Below are positions 27,695 through 35,940 of a stretch of 45,780 nt of DNA, in pieces (the stretch's first letter is position 1; each line of letters begins with the position of its first letter). The position numbers and the translations under genes are program-made. The notes beneath the pieces are model-generated. The model saw only the letters and a program-made list of their open reading frames with translations, had not been told where the DNA came from and ran no database searches. Source of the DNA: Planctomycetaceae bacterium (GTDB lineage Bacteria; Planctomycetota; Planctomycetia; Pirellulales; Pirellulaceae); NCBI GenBank assembly GCA_002723275.1, contig PBNZ01000021.1:1-45780 (forward strand), written 5' to 3'.

Positions 27695-27997
27695 CTAGTT
27701 TTTGAATTCCATCGCCTCCAAATCGGGAGCTTTTGCCAAACGCAACTTATGAAAGCGTTCGCCGCTGGCTCCGTAGAAGAGAACGGTGTTTCGATCAGTC
27801 TCCCAAATCGCCGTGAACTTGACGCTTCGCGGGCCGTGAAGACAAAACAAAATGCCACACGGTTCCGTTCGTCGTGTCAGAACGCGTTCCGTCATGGGAA
27901 ACACGCCTATTTCAAGTTGTTCATGTTCACAAAGAGTTTGATAAATTAAGTCCTTTAGGTCCTGCAGCTCTAACGCAGGAGGTTGAATCGCGATCAT
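27695..27997 (-). CDS. 100-aa protein upstream of csrA, unknown function
   Basis: 100 residues, ATG at 27997. A compact, well-mixed sequence without signal peptide or membrane segment. The part ELQDLKDLIYQTLCEHEQLE is helical; CGILFCLHGPRSVKFTAIWE and NTVLFYGASGERFHKLRLA look like beta strands. I recall similar proteins as hypothetical planctomycete proteins, but no domain name. It is the first gene of a likely two-gene operon with csrA, so it may act with or on CsrA; this is inferred from position only. Confidence 0.75.
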   Translation of the reverse strand: MIAIQPPALELQDLKDLIYQTLCEHEQLEIGVFPMTERVLTRRTEPCGILFCLHGPRSVKFTAIWETDRNTVLFYGASGERFHKLRLAKAPDLEAMEFKN

Positions 27998-28378
27998 CAG
28001 CTAGACTCACTCCTTAAAACATCTGTCGCTGAATTGCGTAAAGTGACCATTACGACCAGGACCCCGGAGCGCAAAGCGACCGCAGTTCACGAAGGGTGAC
28101 GCTAGTGCGGCAACACGCAGAAAGAGCAAACGTTGTGGAGTGCTATTTATGTTCGGCCAAGGTGACCGAGTTGAGCTGTTTGGGGTTGGTTCGACCGCGA
28201 GGCCATCAATGGCAGCCTTTCGGTATAACTAGTTATCGGCAGAGTAGGCAAATTAATTACGATGCTACTGATGTTAGGCCTTGTTAATTTGTGAGCCCAA
28301 GTCGACGGCACCGGAACTTTTACGAATTCATTAATGTTTGAAAACGTATCAGCCACTAAAGGAATGCCTGCAGTGATA
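27998..28378. other. 381-base intergenic region upstream of the csrA operon
   Basis: Contains the presumed promoter of the csrA operon and the terminator-like hairpin of the gene to the right. Open frames at 28096-28287 and 28147-28356 have no plausible protein features. No RNA gene or well-formed promoter was recognised. Confidence 0.5.
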
Positions 28379-28379
28379 C
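28340..28379 (-). terminator. Possible weak terminator after the exported unknown protein gene
   Basis: GTATCA at 28346-28351 pairs with TGATAC at 28374-28379, starting inside the stop codon. An inner CACT/AGTG pairing extends it past a short bulge. Read leftward it is followed by GTTTTC. The long loop and short U-run make it weak. Confidence 0.4.
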
Positions 28380-29161
28380 TACCGTTGCTTCGAGTCGTCG
28401 AGAACTCGCACGAGAGATAATTGTTGGGACCGATATTCGACGAACGGAATCAGCCTCAAACTATCTTTTTGACTCTTCCATTTTTCCAGTGTCAGTCGAT
28501 GCTCGTTCGGCAGTTTGGGAATCAGACGATGTCGACTTTCCTGTCGCACCACAACCTTATCGCCATTCTTGATTTCCACTTGGACACGAGTTGGAAAGAG
28601 CTTCCTTTCAAATAATTCACGATTCAGCTCCATGCGAATCCCGGGGGGTAAGGGACGAAAGAGAGCATTGAGCTGCGTAAACCATTGCGCGAATTCGTGA
28701 TAGTCCGCCAGCTTTGCAGCGTCGATCCGTTCCGTTTCAACTCGATAATTCCAGACTTTGCTGAGCATTTCGAGCTTTCCAGTTTCCTCATCAAAACTCA
28801 CGTCAAATTTTGGCTTTGATGCAAACCGAATCAGTGCGACGTTGGACGTTTCAGCGCGCGCCCTTTCTGAGGCGATAAATCGCACCAACTCTTCAGCCGC
28901 AAGTGAAGCCTGGGTTCGATGCTTTTCATCGGCCAGCGTGAACCGCCGCGCGTTTCGATCGAAGACAGTTACTTTCTGCTCAGGAACGATCGAAAAATCG
29001 TGAATCTCATGATCGGCAAAGAGGGTTACATTTTCTGCATGAAGCTGTTTTCCATCCCCATCGTAGATCTTGGTTTCCATCGCGAATTCTTCTCCACGAC
29101 ACGTCGCGGCGAGGAACATGAAGACGACAAAATGACAGACCAAGGAAGCACGAAAACTCAT
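28379..29161 (-). CDS. Exported protein of unknown function
   Basis: 260 residues from the ATG at 29161 (MSFRASLVCHFVVF) with GGAG upstream; the open frame runs to 29314 but would then precede the signal peptide with an unrelated stretch. Signal peptide ends near AATCRGEE. The mature part is mixed alpha/beta without a recognised domain; ALIRFASKPKFDVSFDEETG and LNRELFERKLFPTRVQVEIK are typical segments. No catalytic motif. It is divergent from the nucleotide-sugar dehydrogenase gene across about 118 bases, so the two may share a regulatory region. Confidence 0.75.
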   Translation of the reverse strand: MSFRASLVCHFVVFMFLAATCRGEEFAMETKIYDGDGKQLHAENVTLFADHEIHDFSIVPEQKVTVFDRNARRFTLADEKHRTQASLAAEELVRFIASERARAETSNVALIRFASKPKFDVSFDEETGKLEMLSKVWNYRVETERIDAAKLADYHEFAQWFTQLNALFRPLPPGIRMELNRELFERKLFPTRVQVEIKNGDKVVVRQESRHRLIPKLPNEHRLTLEKWKSQKDSLRLIPFVEYRSQQLSLVRVLDDSKQR

Positions 29162-29279
29162 AGGGATCTCCGAAACGGAATCTGGTAAACTCCGAGCGAA
29201 TTGTCTAAGGGTGCGGGAAGATACCGTAGGGGCGGCTTTCCTGTCCACCCGAAGATGACCGCTAGCATCGAGGTGACCC

Positions 29280-30599
29280 ATGGTCGAACAGCTCAGTGAA
29301 TTAATCCGCGACAAAAAAGCGACAGTCGGTGTCGTGGGCTTAGGCTATGTCGGATTGCCTTTGGTTCATGCTTTTGTGAAGGCGGGATACCGATCGATTG
29401 GATTCGACGTCGATCCGGCGAAGGTCAAATTGCTGCAGGAGGGCAAGAGCTACATCAAGCACTTCTCCAACGATTGGATTGGCGAGAGCATCACTCAGGG
29501 CAAATTTGCACCGACGGCAGATATGGCTCGACTCTCGGAAGCAGACGCCATTTTGATTTGCGTTCCGACGCCTCTTAATTCAAGTCGTGATCCTGATCTT
29601 TCTTACATTGAATCGACGACAGAGGAGATCGCGGCACAGTTACGCCCCGGCCAACTGATTGTTTTGGAAAGCACGACCTATCCGGGAACGACCCGCGATG
29701 TAATGGTGCCGATCTTGTCGAAATCCGGTTTGGAGGCTGGCACGGATTACTTCATGGCTTATAGTCCGGAGCGAGAGGATCCCGGCAATGCTCAGTTTTC
29801 CGCCCACGCCATTCCCAAGGTCGTTGGTGGGCTTGATCCGATAAGTCTTCAGTTGGCCACGGAGCTTTATTCGGCTGCAGTGGTCGAAGTCATTCCCGTT
29901 TCCAGTTGCGAAATTGCCGAGGCCTGCAAGATTCTTGAAAACACCTATCGCTCCGTAAACATTGCGATGGTGAATGAATTGAAGTGTCTTTTTTCTGAGT
30001 TGGACATTGATATTTGGGAAGTCATCGATGCAGCCAAGACGAAGCCATTCGGTTTTCAAGCGTTTTATCCGGGCCCGGGGCTTGGCGGTCACTGCATTCC
30101 GATCGACCCGTTCTACTTGAGCTGGTTGGCACGGAAGCACGAACTTTCGACCCGCTTCATTGAACTCGCTGGCGAAATCAACGGATCAATGCCTCGTTAT
30201 GTCGTTAGTCGAGTTGCTCAAGCACTCAACGACCATCGCAAATCGATTCGGGGTAGCAAAATTGCCATCCTGGGAATTGCTTACAAGAAAGACATTGATG
30301 ATCCGAGAGAAAGCCCATCATTCAAACTCATCGAGCTATTGACGGAAGCGGGTGCCGAGATCTCCTATAACGATCCACACATTGCCTCTTTGCCAGCAAT
30401 GCGGAGCTATAGCGTTCCTGCTCTGGACAGCCAGGCCTTAACCCCCGATTACGTCGCATCCCAGGATTGCATTTTGATTGCGACGGATCACTCAGCCTAT
30501 GATTACGAATCGATTGTTCAACATGCAAAACTCGTGTTGGATACTCGCAATGCGACAAAGGCAGTGAACTCAGGCCGCGAAAAAATAATGAAGGCATAA
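29280..30599 (+). CDS. Nucleotide-sugar dehydrogenase (UDP-GlcNAc 6-dehydrogenase/WbpA-WecC family)
   Basis: 439 residues, ATG at 29280. It oxidises C6 of a UDP-sugar to the uronic acid in two NAD steps. Seen: the Rossmann motif VGVVGLGYVGLPLV, the ESTTYPGTT segment, SPEREDPG, the lysine in NELKCLF, the central LENTYRSVNIAMVNE helix, and the catalytic-Cys motif GPGLGGHCIPIDPFYLSW, which is the WbpA/TviB form rather than the Ugd form. A C-terminal Rossmann-like domain ends the protein (IAILGIAYKKDIDDPRESPS). UDP-GlcNAc or UDP-ManNAc are the likely substrates. It opens the EPS region and converges with the repair fusion at 5 bases. Confidence 0.93.
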   Translation: MVEQLSELIRDKKATVGVVGLGYVGLPLVHAFVKAGYRSIGFDVDPAKVKLLQEGKSYIKHFSNDWIGESITQGKFAPTADMARLSEADAILICVPTPLNSSRDPDLSYIESTTEEIAAQLRPGQLIVLESTTYPGTTRDVMVPILSKSGLEAGTDYFMAYSPEREDPGNAQFSAHAIPKVVGGLDPISLQLATELYSAAVVEVIPVSSCEIAEACKILENTYRSVNIAMVNELKCLFSELDIDIWEVIDAAKTKPFGFQAFYPGPGLGGHCIPIDPFYLSWLARKHELSTRFIELAGEINGSMPRYVVSRVAQALNDHRKSIRGSKIAILGIAYKKDIDDPRESPSFKLIELLTEAGAEISYNDPHIASLPAMRSYSVPALDSQALTPDYVASQDCILIATDHSAYDYESIVQHAKLVLDTRNATKAVNSGREKIMKA

Positions 30600-30604
30600 C
30601 AACT

Positions 30605-31606
30605 TCACGACTTTGCAGTCTCCCGACTCAGCCGATCAGCCCAATAGATTGGATCGGGTAAGCGGCGACGCCCCAACACCCGATCCACCTGCTCAATCGC
30701 TTGCTCGCAATGGATACGATGACCGGGCGAAACAAAAATGGGCCTGGCGGTCCGAGGATTCGGTCGCAAAGCAGCGCCGATCGGTGAGTCATGCTGAAGG
30801 ATTGGTCGGATTTCCCCACAGGACATCTTTGTTGTTTGCACCGAACCGTGAAGTAACTTTTTGGTGATTCCGATCGTTCGTAGATCACACGCAACGCCCA
30901 ACATCGTCGCAACACCACACCCACGCGGATGAGCGATTCCCGCACCATCAACCATGACAGCATCCGCCAACTTGCGAATCGCACGTACTTCCTCCACAAG
31001 CTGGATCAGAACGGGTAGTTCACGATAAGCCAGATAAGAGGTGATATAGGGAAAGGAGCTTGGCCTCGTCGCCACGTGTGACCAACTCAATTCCCCTGTC
31101 TCCGAATTAGTTTCAGCATAACAGGCAAAAGCAATGTTTCCGTGGTAGGAAACGTCGACTCCGGCAATCGTTTGAACCGAATTTTCGTCAACGAGTGAAG
31201 CGTGTGATCGTACGATTTCTTGGATCGACTTCAGATGTTGAAGAGGTGGTGAGCCGCTAAATTCGGCATACCCATGAAGTTGCAAATCAACACGTTGATT
31301 CACAATGTCGATGCCGTCAGCTTGCAAGCAAGCCATTTTTTCATCCTGACTGCCCTGACAATACCTTCCCAATTGCCCGGTCGCTCTTACCACACGAAAA
31401 CAAGGGCAGTCGCTGGAATGCAGATGGTTCAGTAACTCGAAACCCACCCAGCGAGTTGCGACAGGGTCACCCAATGCAGTGGCTAGCGTTCCATAGGTGG
31501 AGACTCGGCCTGGAGGGATTTCGTGGACTCGCTCCCAAAGAGCCCGCGATATATCCGGCAGATTCATCAGTTCTCGGCGAATACCTTCAGGACTCAGATT
31601 CCTCAT
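30605..31606 (-). CDS. Alkyltransferase-like domain fused to endonuclease V
   Basis: 333 residues, ATG at 31606. Residues about 18-105 are the DNA-binding, active-site domain of O6-alkylguanine-DNA alkyltransferase: IPPGRVSTYGTLATALGDP (helix-turn-helix) and CPCFRVV around Cys69. The canonical site is PCHRV, so the acceptor Cys is present but His is Phe; plain alkyltransferase-like proteins usually lose the Cys. Residues about 120-315 are endonuclease V: AGVDVSY with Asp151, AYRELP with Glu196, VDGAGIAHPRGCGVAT with Asp220, GITKKLLHG and SPGHRI. Endonuclease V nicks DNA beside deoxyinosine. A comparable alkyltransferase-endonuclease V protein is known from Ferroplasma acidarmanus. It is convergent with the sugar dehydrogenase and divergent from the decarboxylase gene. 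Confidence 0.92.
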   Translation of the reverse strand: MRNLSPEGIRRELMNLPDISRALWERVHEIPPGRVSTYGTLATALGDPVATRWVGFELLNHLHSSDCPCFRVVRATGQLGRYCQGSQDEKMACLQADGIDIVNQRVDLQLHGYAEFSGSPPLQHLKSIQEIVRSHASLVDENSVQTIAGVDVSYHGNIAFACYAETNSETGELSWSHVATRPSSFPYITSYLAYRELPVLIQLVEEVRAIRKLADAVMVDGAGIAHPRGCGVATMLGVACDLRTIGITKKLLHGSVQTTKMSCGEIRPILQHDSPIGAALRPNPRTARPIFVSPGHRIHCEQAIEQVDRVLGRRRLPDPIYWADRLSRETAKS

Positions 31607-31655
31607 TCGACTCCAAAGTGCTACCTTGTTCGCGGGCTACAATTAGATTGCGGGC

Positions 31656-31697
31656 GACGCCCCAAACAGGACGACCCAAGCAGGACGCCCCAAGCAG
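31656..31697. repeat. Three tandem 14-bp repeats in a divergent intergenic region
   Basis: Units GACGCCCCAAACAG, GACGACCCAAGCAG and GACGCCCCAAGCAG abut one another. They lie 50-91 bases upstream of the repair fusion's start and 63-104 bases upstream of the decarboxylase's start. Such regularly spaced copies could be operator sites for either gene. Confidence 0.85.
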
Positions 31698-31759
31698 ACG
31701 GTGATCTTCCAATCGGGATCCGCTCATCCATATCCACAAATTGTTAGGAATGCAGGAAA

Positions 31760-32734
31760 GTGGCGTCAATACAACGCGTACTTGTGACAGGTGGGGCAGG
31801 CTTCTTAGGCTCACACCTATGTGAGCGACTCGTCGAGGACGGTCACGACGTGATCTGTCTCGACAATTTCTTCACAAGCCAGAAAACGAACGTGCAGCAT
31901 CTGCTCGGCCGGTCGAATTTTGAGTTAATTCGCCATGACATTACGGCACCGATCTGGCTAGAGGTGGACCAGATTTACAATTTGGCCTGCCCAGCGGCTC
32001 CTGGACATTATCAATACAACGCCATCAAGACCATTAAAACATCCGTGCTCGGTGCTATCAATGTGCTGGGGATCGCAAAACGTTGCCATGCCAAGGTCCT
32101 CCAGGCATCCACCAGTGAAGTCTACGGAGACCCGGAAATTCATCCGCAAACGGAATCCTATCGGGGCAATGTGAACCCGATTGGCCCTCGAGCCTGCTAT
32201 GACGAGGGCAAGCGTGCCGCCGAGACATTATTCATGGATTATTACCGGATGCATAAGGTGCAAATTGGCATCGTCAGAATCTTCAATACCTACGGCCCGC
32301 GCATGCACCCTTTTGATGGTCGAGTTATTTCCAACTTCATTCGCCAAGCACTTCACGGCGAGGACATCACCGTTTTCGGTGATGGAAGTCAAACTCGATC
32401 TTTTTGCTATCGGGACGATTTAATCGAAGGTATGATGCGGATGATGAACAAAGCTGATGATTTCATCGGCCCAGTTAATCTCGGCAACCCGGGGGAATAT
32501 ACGATTCGGCAATTGGCTGAACAAATCATCAATCTCACTGGATCAAATTCCCAACTCATCGAACGTCCGTTACCCGATGACGATCCTACCCGTCGCAAGC
32601 CAGATATCACCTTGGCAAAAGAAAAACTCCAGTGGCAACCGACCATCAAACTTCAAGATGGCCTTCTGCAGACAATCAACTGGTTTCGTTCGATAAATCT
32701 GGAACACTACCGGCCACCCACTCCAAATTACTAG
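31760..32734 (+). CDS. UDP-glucuronate decarboxylase (UDP-xylose synthase family)
   Basis: 324 residues starting with GTG at 31760; an in-frame TAG just upstream excludes a longer form, and TAGGA provides a ribosome site. SDR-extended enzyme with NAD motif [12 protein letters not shown], the UXS marker [23 protein letters not shown], and the catalytic YxxxK within [31 protein letters not shown] is also UXS-typical. It converts UDP-glucuronate to UDP-xylose (or releases a 4-keto pentose in related enzymes). It forms a rightward run with the next epimerase, 63 bases away. Confidence 0.95.
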   Translation: MASIQRVLVTGGAGFLGSHLCERLVEDGHDVICLDNFFTSQKTNVQHLLGRSNFELIRHDITAPIWLEVDQIYNLACPAAPGHYQYNAIKTIKTSVLGAINVLGIAKRCHAKVLQASTSEVYGDPEIHPQTESYRGNVNPIGPRACYDEGKRAAETLFMDYYRMHKVQIGIVRIFNTYGPRMHPFDGRVISNFIRQALHGEDITVFGDGSQTRSFCYRDDLIEGMMRMMNKADDFIGPVNLGNPGEYTIRQLAEQIINLTGSNSQLIERPLPDDDPTRRKPDITLAKEKLQWQPTIKLQDGLLQTINWFRSINLEHYRPPTPNY

Positions 32735-32797
32735 GCAACATTGACTAAAATCTCGAGTAAAGAGCTTCAAGTTAAATCGACGAAAAGGATCTAATTC

Positions 32798-33769
32798 GTG
32801 TCAATTCTTATCACTGGAGGCGCAGGATTTATCGGAAGTCATTTTGCCGAATTGATCTCCACAGAAACTGATGAAACCTGTGTTTGTCTCGACAACTTCA
32901 ATGATTTTTACGACCCTGCTCTAAAGCGATCGAATGCAGCTCAACTGGAAAAACTAGATCGCGTCAAAGTCATTGAAGGTGATTTTTGTGATCTCGATTC
33001 GAATCGACAATTATTACAGGAACAGCAAATCACACGCATTGTCCACCTGGGGGCTTATGCTGGCGTGCGCTATAGCGTTGAAAACCCTTTCATCTATGAA
33101 CGCGTGAATATCGGTGGTACTCTCGCATTACTAGAAGCGGCTCGCGAATTTCCCGTTGATCGATTTCTTTTGGTGTCATCGTCGACGGTTTATGGAAAGG
33201 GAGCCGGAATTCCTTTTCGAGAAGATCAGCCACTCGGCATCCCGGCAAGTCCCTACGGTTCCACAAAGCGAAGTGCTGAGCTCATGGGGCTGACCTACCA
33301 ACAGCTTCATAATGTTCCCGTCGTCTGCCTGAGACCATTCAGCGTCTACGGCCCCCGCCTGCGACCTGACCTCGCATTAACCGTCTTTACTGACGCGATT
33401 GCGAATGGCCGAAAGTTTCCTTTGTTCGGAGATGGCAGTATCCGTCGCGACTTTACTCATGTGAGTGATATTTGCCGAGGAATGTTCAACGCACTTCATG
33501 CAGCGGGAATCGATGGAGAAGTTTTCAATCTAGGACACAGCGAACCGATCGAAATTCGGCGTATCATCGAATTGATTGAGAAATCACTGGGAAAAACTGC
33601 CCAAATCGATCAGCAACCGGAACGCCCCGAAGATCTACCCATCACCTACGCCGACCTGACTCGCGCTGAAAAGCATCTGCAATATGCACCCCAGGTACCC
33701 ATCGAGGCTGGAATCGACGAATTCTGCAAGTGGTTTCGCGAGTGGCACGAAGTTCACCCTGTAAAGTAG
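32798..33769 (+). CDS. NAD-dependent epimerase (UDP-glucuronate 4-epimerase-like)
   Basis: 323 residues starting with GTG at 32798 behind AAAAGGA. SDR-extended: LITGGAGFIGSH, the GlcA-epimerase-like CLDNFNDFYDPALKR, HLGAYAGVRYSVENP, SSSTVYG and catalytic YGSTK. It probably interconverts UDP-glucuronate and UDP-galacturonate or a related pair; the precise sugar cannot be fixed from sequence. It follows the decarboxylase gene and works on the same pool of UDP-uronic acids, which suggests joint supply of a uronic acid or pentose for the surface glycan. Confidence 0.9.
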   Translation: MSILITGGAGFIGSHFAELISTETDETCVCLDNFNDFYDPALKRSNAAQLEKLDRVKVIEGDFCDLDSNRQLLQEQQITRIVHLGAYAGVRYSVENPFIYERVNIGGTLALLEAAREFPVDRFLLVSSSTVYGKGAGIPFREDQPLGIPASPYGSTKRSAELMGLTYQQLHNVPVVCLRPFSVYGPRLRPDLALTVFTDAIANGRKFPLFGDGSIRRDFTHVSDICRGMFNALHAAGIDGEVFNLGHSEPIEIRRIIELIEKSLGKTAQIDQQPERPEDLPITYADLTRAEKHLQYAPQVPIEAGIDEFCKWFREWHEVHPVK

Positions 33770-33821
33770 CCCCGATTCCAAGTTACAATGCGGCGTAGAT
33801 CTTTTTATAAGGAACTCCGCC

Positions 33822-34475
33822 GTGCCACGTTTTCTTATCCTTCTGATTGTGTTCAGCTTGTTTGGAACACTGCCTGCTGCGCAGTTGTTCGCGGAGAATA
33901 CGTCCGCGCCCAAAAAGAACTCATGGGCCCCACTCTTCGACGGTAAGTCACTGAAGGGCTGGAAGGCAACTCAATTCGGTGGTGAAGGCGAAGTCTACGT
34001 TGAAGACGAGACGATCTTTATGGAATTCGGGTCGTCCATGACGGGACTCACGGCGACCCAAAACTTGCCCCGGGACAATTACGAGGTACGACTCGAAGCC
34101 AAACGAATTGACGGTACGGATTTCTTCTGCGGTTTGACATTTCCCGTGAAAGACAACTACCTCACTCTCGTGGTGGGTGGCTGGGGTGGTGCCGTCGTAG
34201 GGCTTTCCAGCATTGACGGCGACGACGCTTCGGAAAATGACACCCGCCGCTCCAAGGCGTTCAAAAAAAATCAGTGGTATTCAATTCGACTGCGCGTCTC
34301 TCAGGATGTTGTCACCGTTTGGATCGATGACAAAGAGCTGATCAAGAGGTCGCTAACCGGTCACGAGCTATCTCTTCGACCGGAGGTCAATCTGTGCCGG
34401 CCATTCGGTATCTGCGCCTGGGAAACTCGAGCCGCTCTGCGCAAACTCGAAATACGCTCACTCAACAATGAGTGA
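33822..34475 (+). CDS. DUF1080 (3-keto-disaccharide hydrolase/LamG-like) exported protein
   Basis: 217 residues starting with GTG at 33822, AAGGA 8 bases upstream. A signal peptide (LLIVFSLFGTLPAAQLFA) is followed by one DUF1080 domain, marked by WAPLFDGKSLKGWK near the start and GICAWETRAALRKLEIRS at the end. This family is large in planctomycetes and has a jelly-roll lectin-like fold; some members hydrolyse 3-keto-glycosides, others only bind sugar. No clear catalytic residues can be assigned here. Its place inside a glycan cluster fits a carbohydrate role. Confidence 0.9.
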   Translation: MPRFLILLIVFSLFGTLPAAQLFAENTSAPKKNSWAPLFDGKSLKGWKATQFGGEGEVYVEDETIFMEFGSSMTGLTATQNLPRDNYEVRLEAKRIDGTDFFCGLTFPVKDNYLTLVVGGWGGAVVGLSSIDGDDASENDTRRSKAFKKNQWYSIRLRVSQDVVTVWIDDKELIKRSLTGHELSLRPEVNLCRPFGICAWETRAALRKLEIRSLNNE

Positions 34476-34571
34476 CGGTTTTTTCGTTAAAACCTATGCA
34501 TGCATATCAAACTGCATGCGGACGGAAAGAGTCTTCTGGCAAGGCAATTTCTTCCGATAGGGAAACACAGG

Positions 34572-34601
34572 AAGAATAGAGGCGGCAAGAATAGAGGCGG
34601 C
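34572..34601. repeat. 15-bp direct tandem repeat
   Basis: AAGAATAGAGGCGGC occurs twice back to back with no mismatch. It lies 44-73 bases upstream of the coiled-coil gene's start, in its likely promoter or leader region. Confidence 0.9.
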
Positions 34602-34644
34602 TTGCGTCAAGCACCAATCATGGAATCGAGAGGGGGATAGAGCC

Positions 34645-35808
34645 TTGGATAGCGCAAACGAATACCGAAACTCAGACGCAAGAGATGTCGCTCAACGCAG
34701 TGGGTCCAGCAGTTTTGGCTGGAACATGTTTCTCTTTGCCATCGCGATCACGATGATCGCCGTGAATTGGGGCTTTTTGCGCCCCGCGGCTCAACAGCTC
34801 GACGACATGCGAGCCCAGATAAGTTCTCTGGAAAAGACGGTTGAGCTTCTCAACCAAGAACACGAGTCGGGCGATGAGTCTTTGAACCTGCTGGCAATGT
34901 TGAAGCAACAGGGGAAACTGAGCCAGGAAGCGGCACAAGGCCTGACTGAGATTGAAGATCTTCACCAGAAGTTAATCGCGGCCTCGACTCAAATTGATCG
35001 AGCTGATCGCGTTATTCAGCGCATGACCACCTTGCAAGAGAAGGTCAGTCGTCACAGTCGCCTACTTGATGACACTGTTGCCGCCATCGAAAAATCCAAT
35101 GCAGTCCAGCAAGATCTGATCGATTCAGCAGCTGCATCAACCGAGGCCGAGTTGGCACTTAATCGACTCAGCACATTGCGAATGCGGCTACTACGATCGA
35201 TCGGTTATCTGGAAGAAGCGGAACCGATTGTAACGGAAGTAAATCGGCTCCACCAATCGCTGTTGGATACCGAATCACTCAATCGAGAAGCGTCCGATGT
35301 TGCTGAAGACCTGATCAGTCTGAACAAGACGCTCGTGAACGAGGGAGAACAAGTCTTGGAGGCAGAATTTGCGTTGGACGAGCTGATTGACCTGCGAACT
35401 CAGCTTGATGCTCAGTCGATCGACATCGACAAGAGCCAGGACACGCTCCAAGGCTTGGTCGACGTGAAGGATGATGTCCTCGCTCAAACCGCGGATATTG
35501 CTGATGCGATTGAAACGTTGGAACGTACGGCGGATCTGACAGACCAATATGAGGAGGCAACCGAATCGTTCGCCGCGATGCAGCGATGGTTGACCGATGT
35601 TATCCTGATGGAGCCGACCCTTCGACGTGCCATGAATACCCTGGAACCGATCTCAGAACTCGGAAACCTGAGAAGAATTAGCCAGGATGAATTGCGTCAA
35701 GCAGCTCAGGTGGTGCGTGACATGCGTCGCACGGGAATAGCCAGCAAACCCCGTGCGGCGGATACAACGGCTGAGGTCGCGACGACCGATGACATGAGCC
35801 ACGAATAG
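34645..35808 (+). CDS. Membrane-anchored coiled-coil protein
   Basis: 387 residues starting with TTG at 34645 and a GAGGGGG ribosome site 8 or so bases upstream; no in-frame ATG fits better. One membrane helix (about residues 26-46, NMFLFAIAITMIAVNWGFL) precedes about 280 residues of heptad-like sequence (QISSLEKTVELLNQEHESG, LSTLRMRLLRSIGYLEEAE). The short C-terminal tail (TTAEVATTDDMSHE) is acidic. No enzyme motif is seen. It may be a structural spacer or scaffold of the envelope or of a secretion or export apparatus. It is flanked by a DUF1080 gene and an ANL gene and ends in a strong terminator. Confidence 0.8.
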   Translation: MDSANEYRNSDARDVAQRSGSSSFGWNMFLFAIAITMIAVNWGFLRPAAQQLDDMRAQISSLEKTVELLNQEHESGDESLNLLAMLKQQGKLSQEAAQGLTEIEDLHQKLIAASTQIDRADRVIQRMTTLQEKVSRHSRLLDDTVAAIEKSNAVQQDLIDSAAASTEAELALNRLSTLRMRLLRSIGYLEEAEPIVTEVNRLHQSLLDTESLNREASDVAEDLISLNKTLVNEGEQVLEAEFALDELIDLRTQLDAQSIDIDKSQDTLQGLVDVKDDVLAQTADIADAIETLERTADLTDQYEEATESFAAMQRWLTDVILMEPTLRRAMNTLEPISELGNLRRISQDELRQAAQVVRDMRRTGIASKPRAADTTAEVATTDDMSHE

Positions 35809-35868
35809 TGTCGCCTGGAGGCCGCGAATGAGTCGCGATTCTTACTGATCGCCCAAAGGCTTGTCCAC

Positions 35869-35913
35869 AACAACCGCCCTCGTGACAATAATGTCCGAGC
35901 GCGGTTGTTTTTT
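35869..35913 (+). terminator. Rho-independent terminator after the coiled-coil gene
   Basis: A long hairpin: AACAACCGC pairs with GCGGTTGTT, then a C-C mismatch, CTCG/CGAG and GACA/TGTC, closed by an ATAA loop and followed by TTTTTT at 35908-35913. It lies 60 bases after the stop and only 27 bases before the next start, so it could also be an attenuator of the downstream gene. Confidence 0.9.
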
Positions 35914-35940
35914 CACTGACATGCTCGAACTCAATGCCCC

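Noticed and set aside
28096-28356. Small open frames of 63 and 69 codons on opposite strands
   Set aside because: They overlap, have no ribosome site or recognisable protein, and lie in a probable promoter region.
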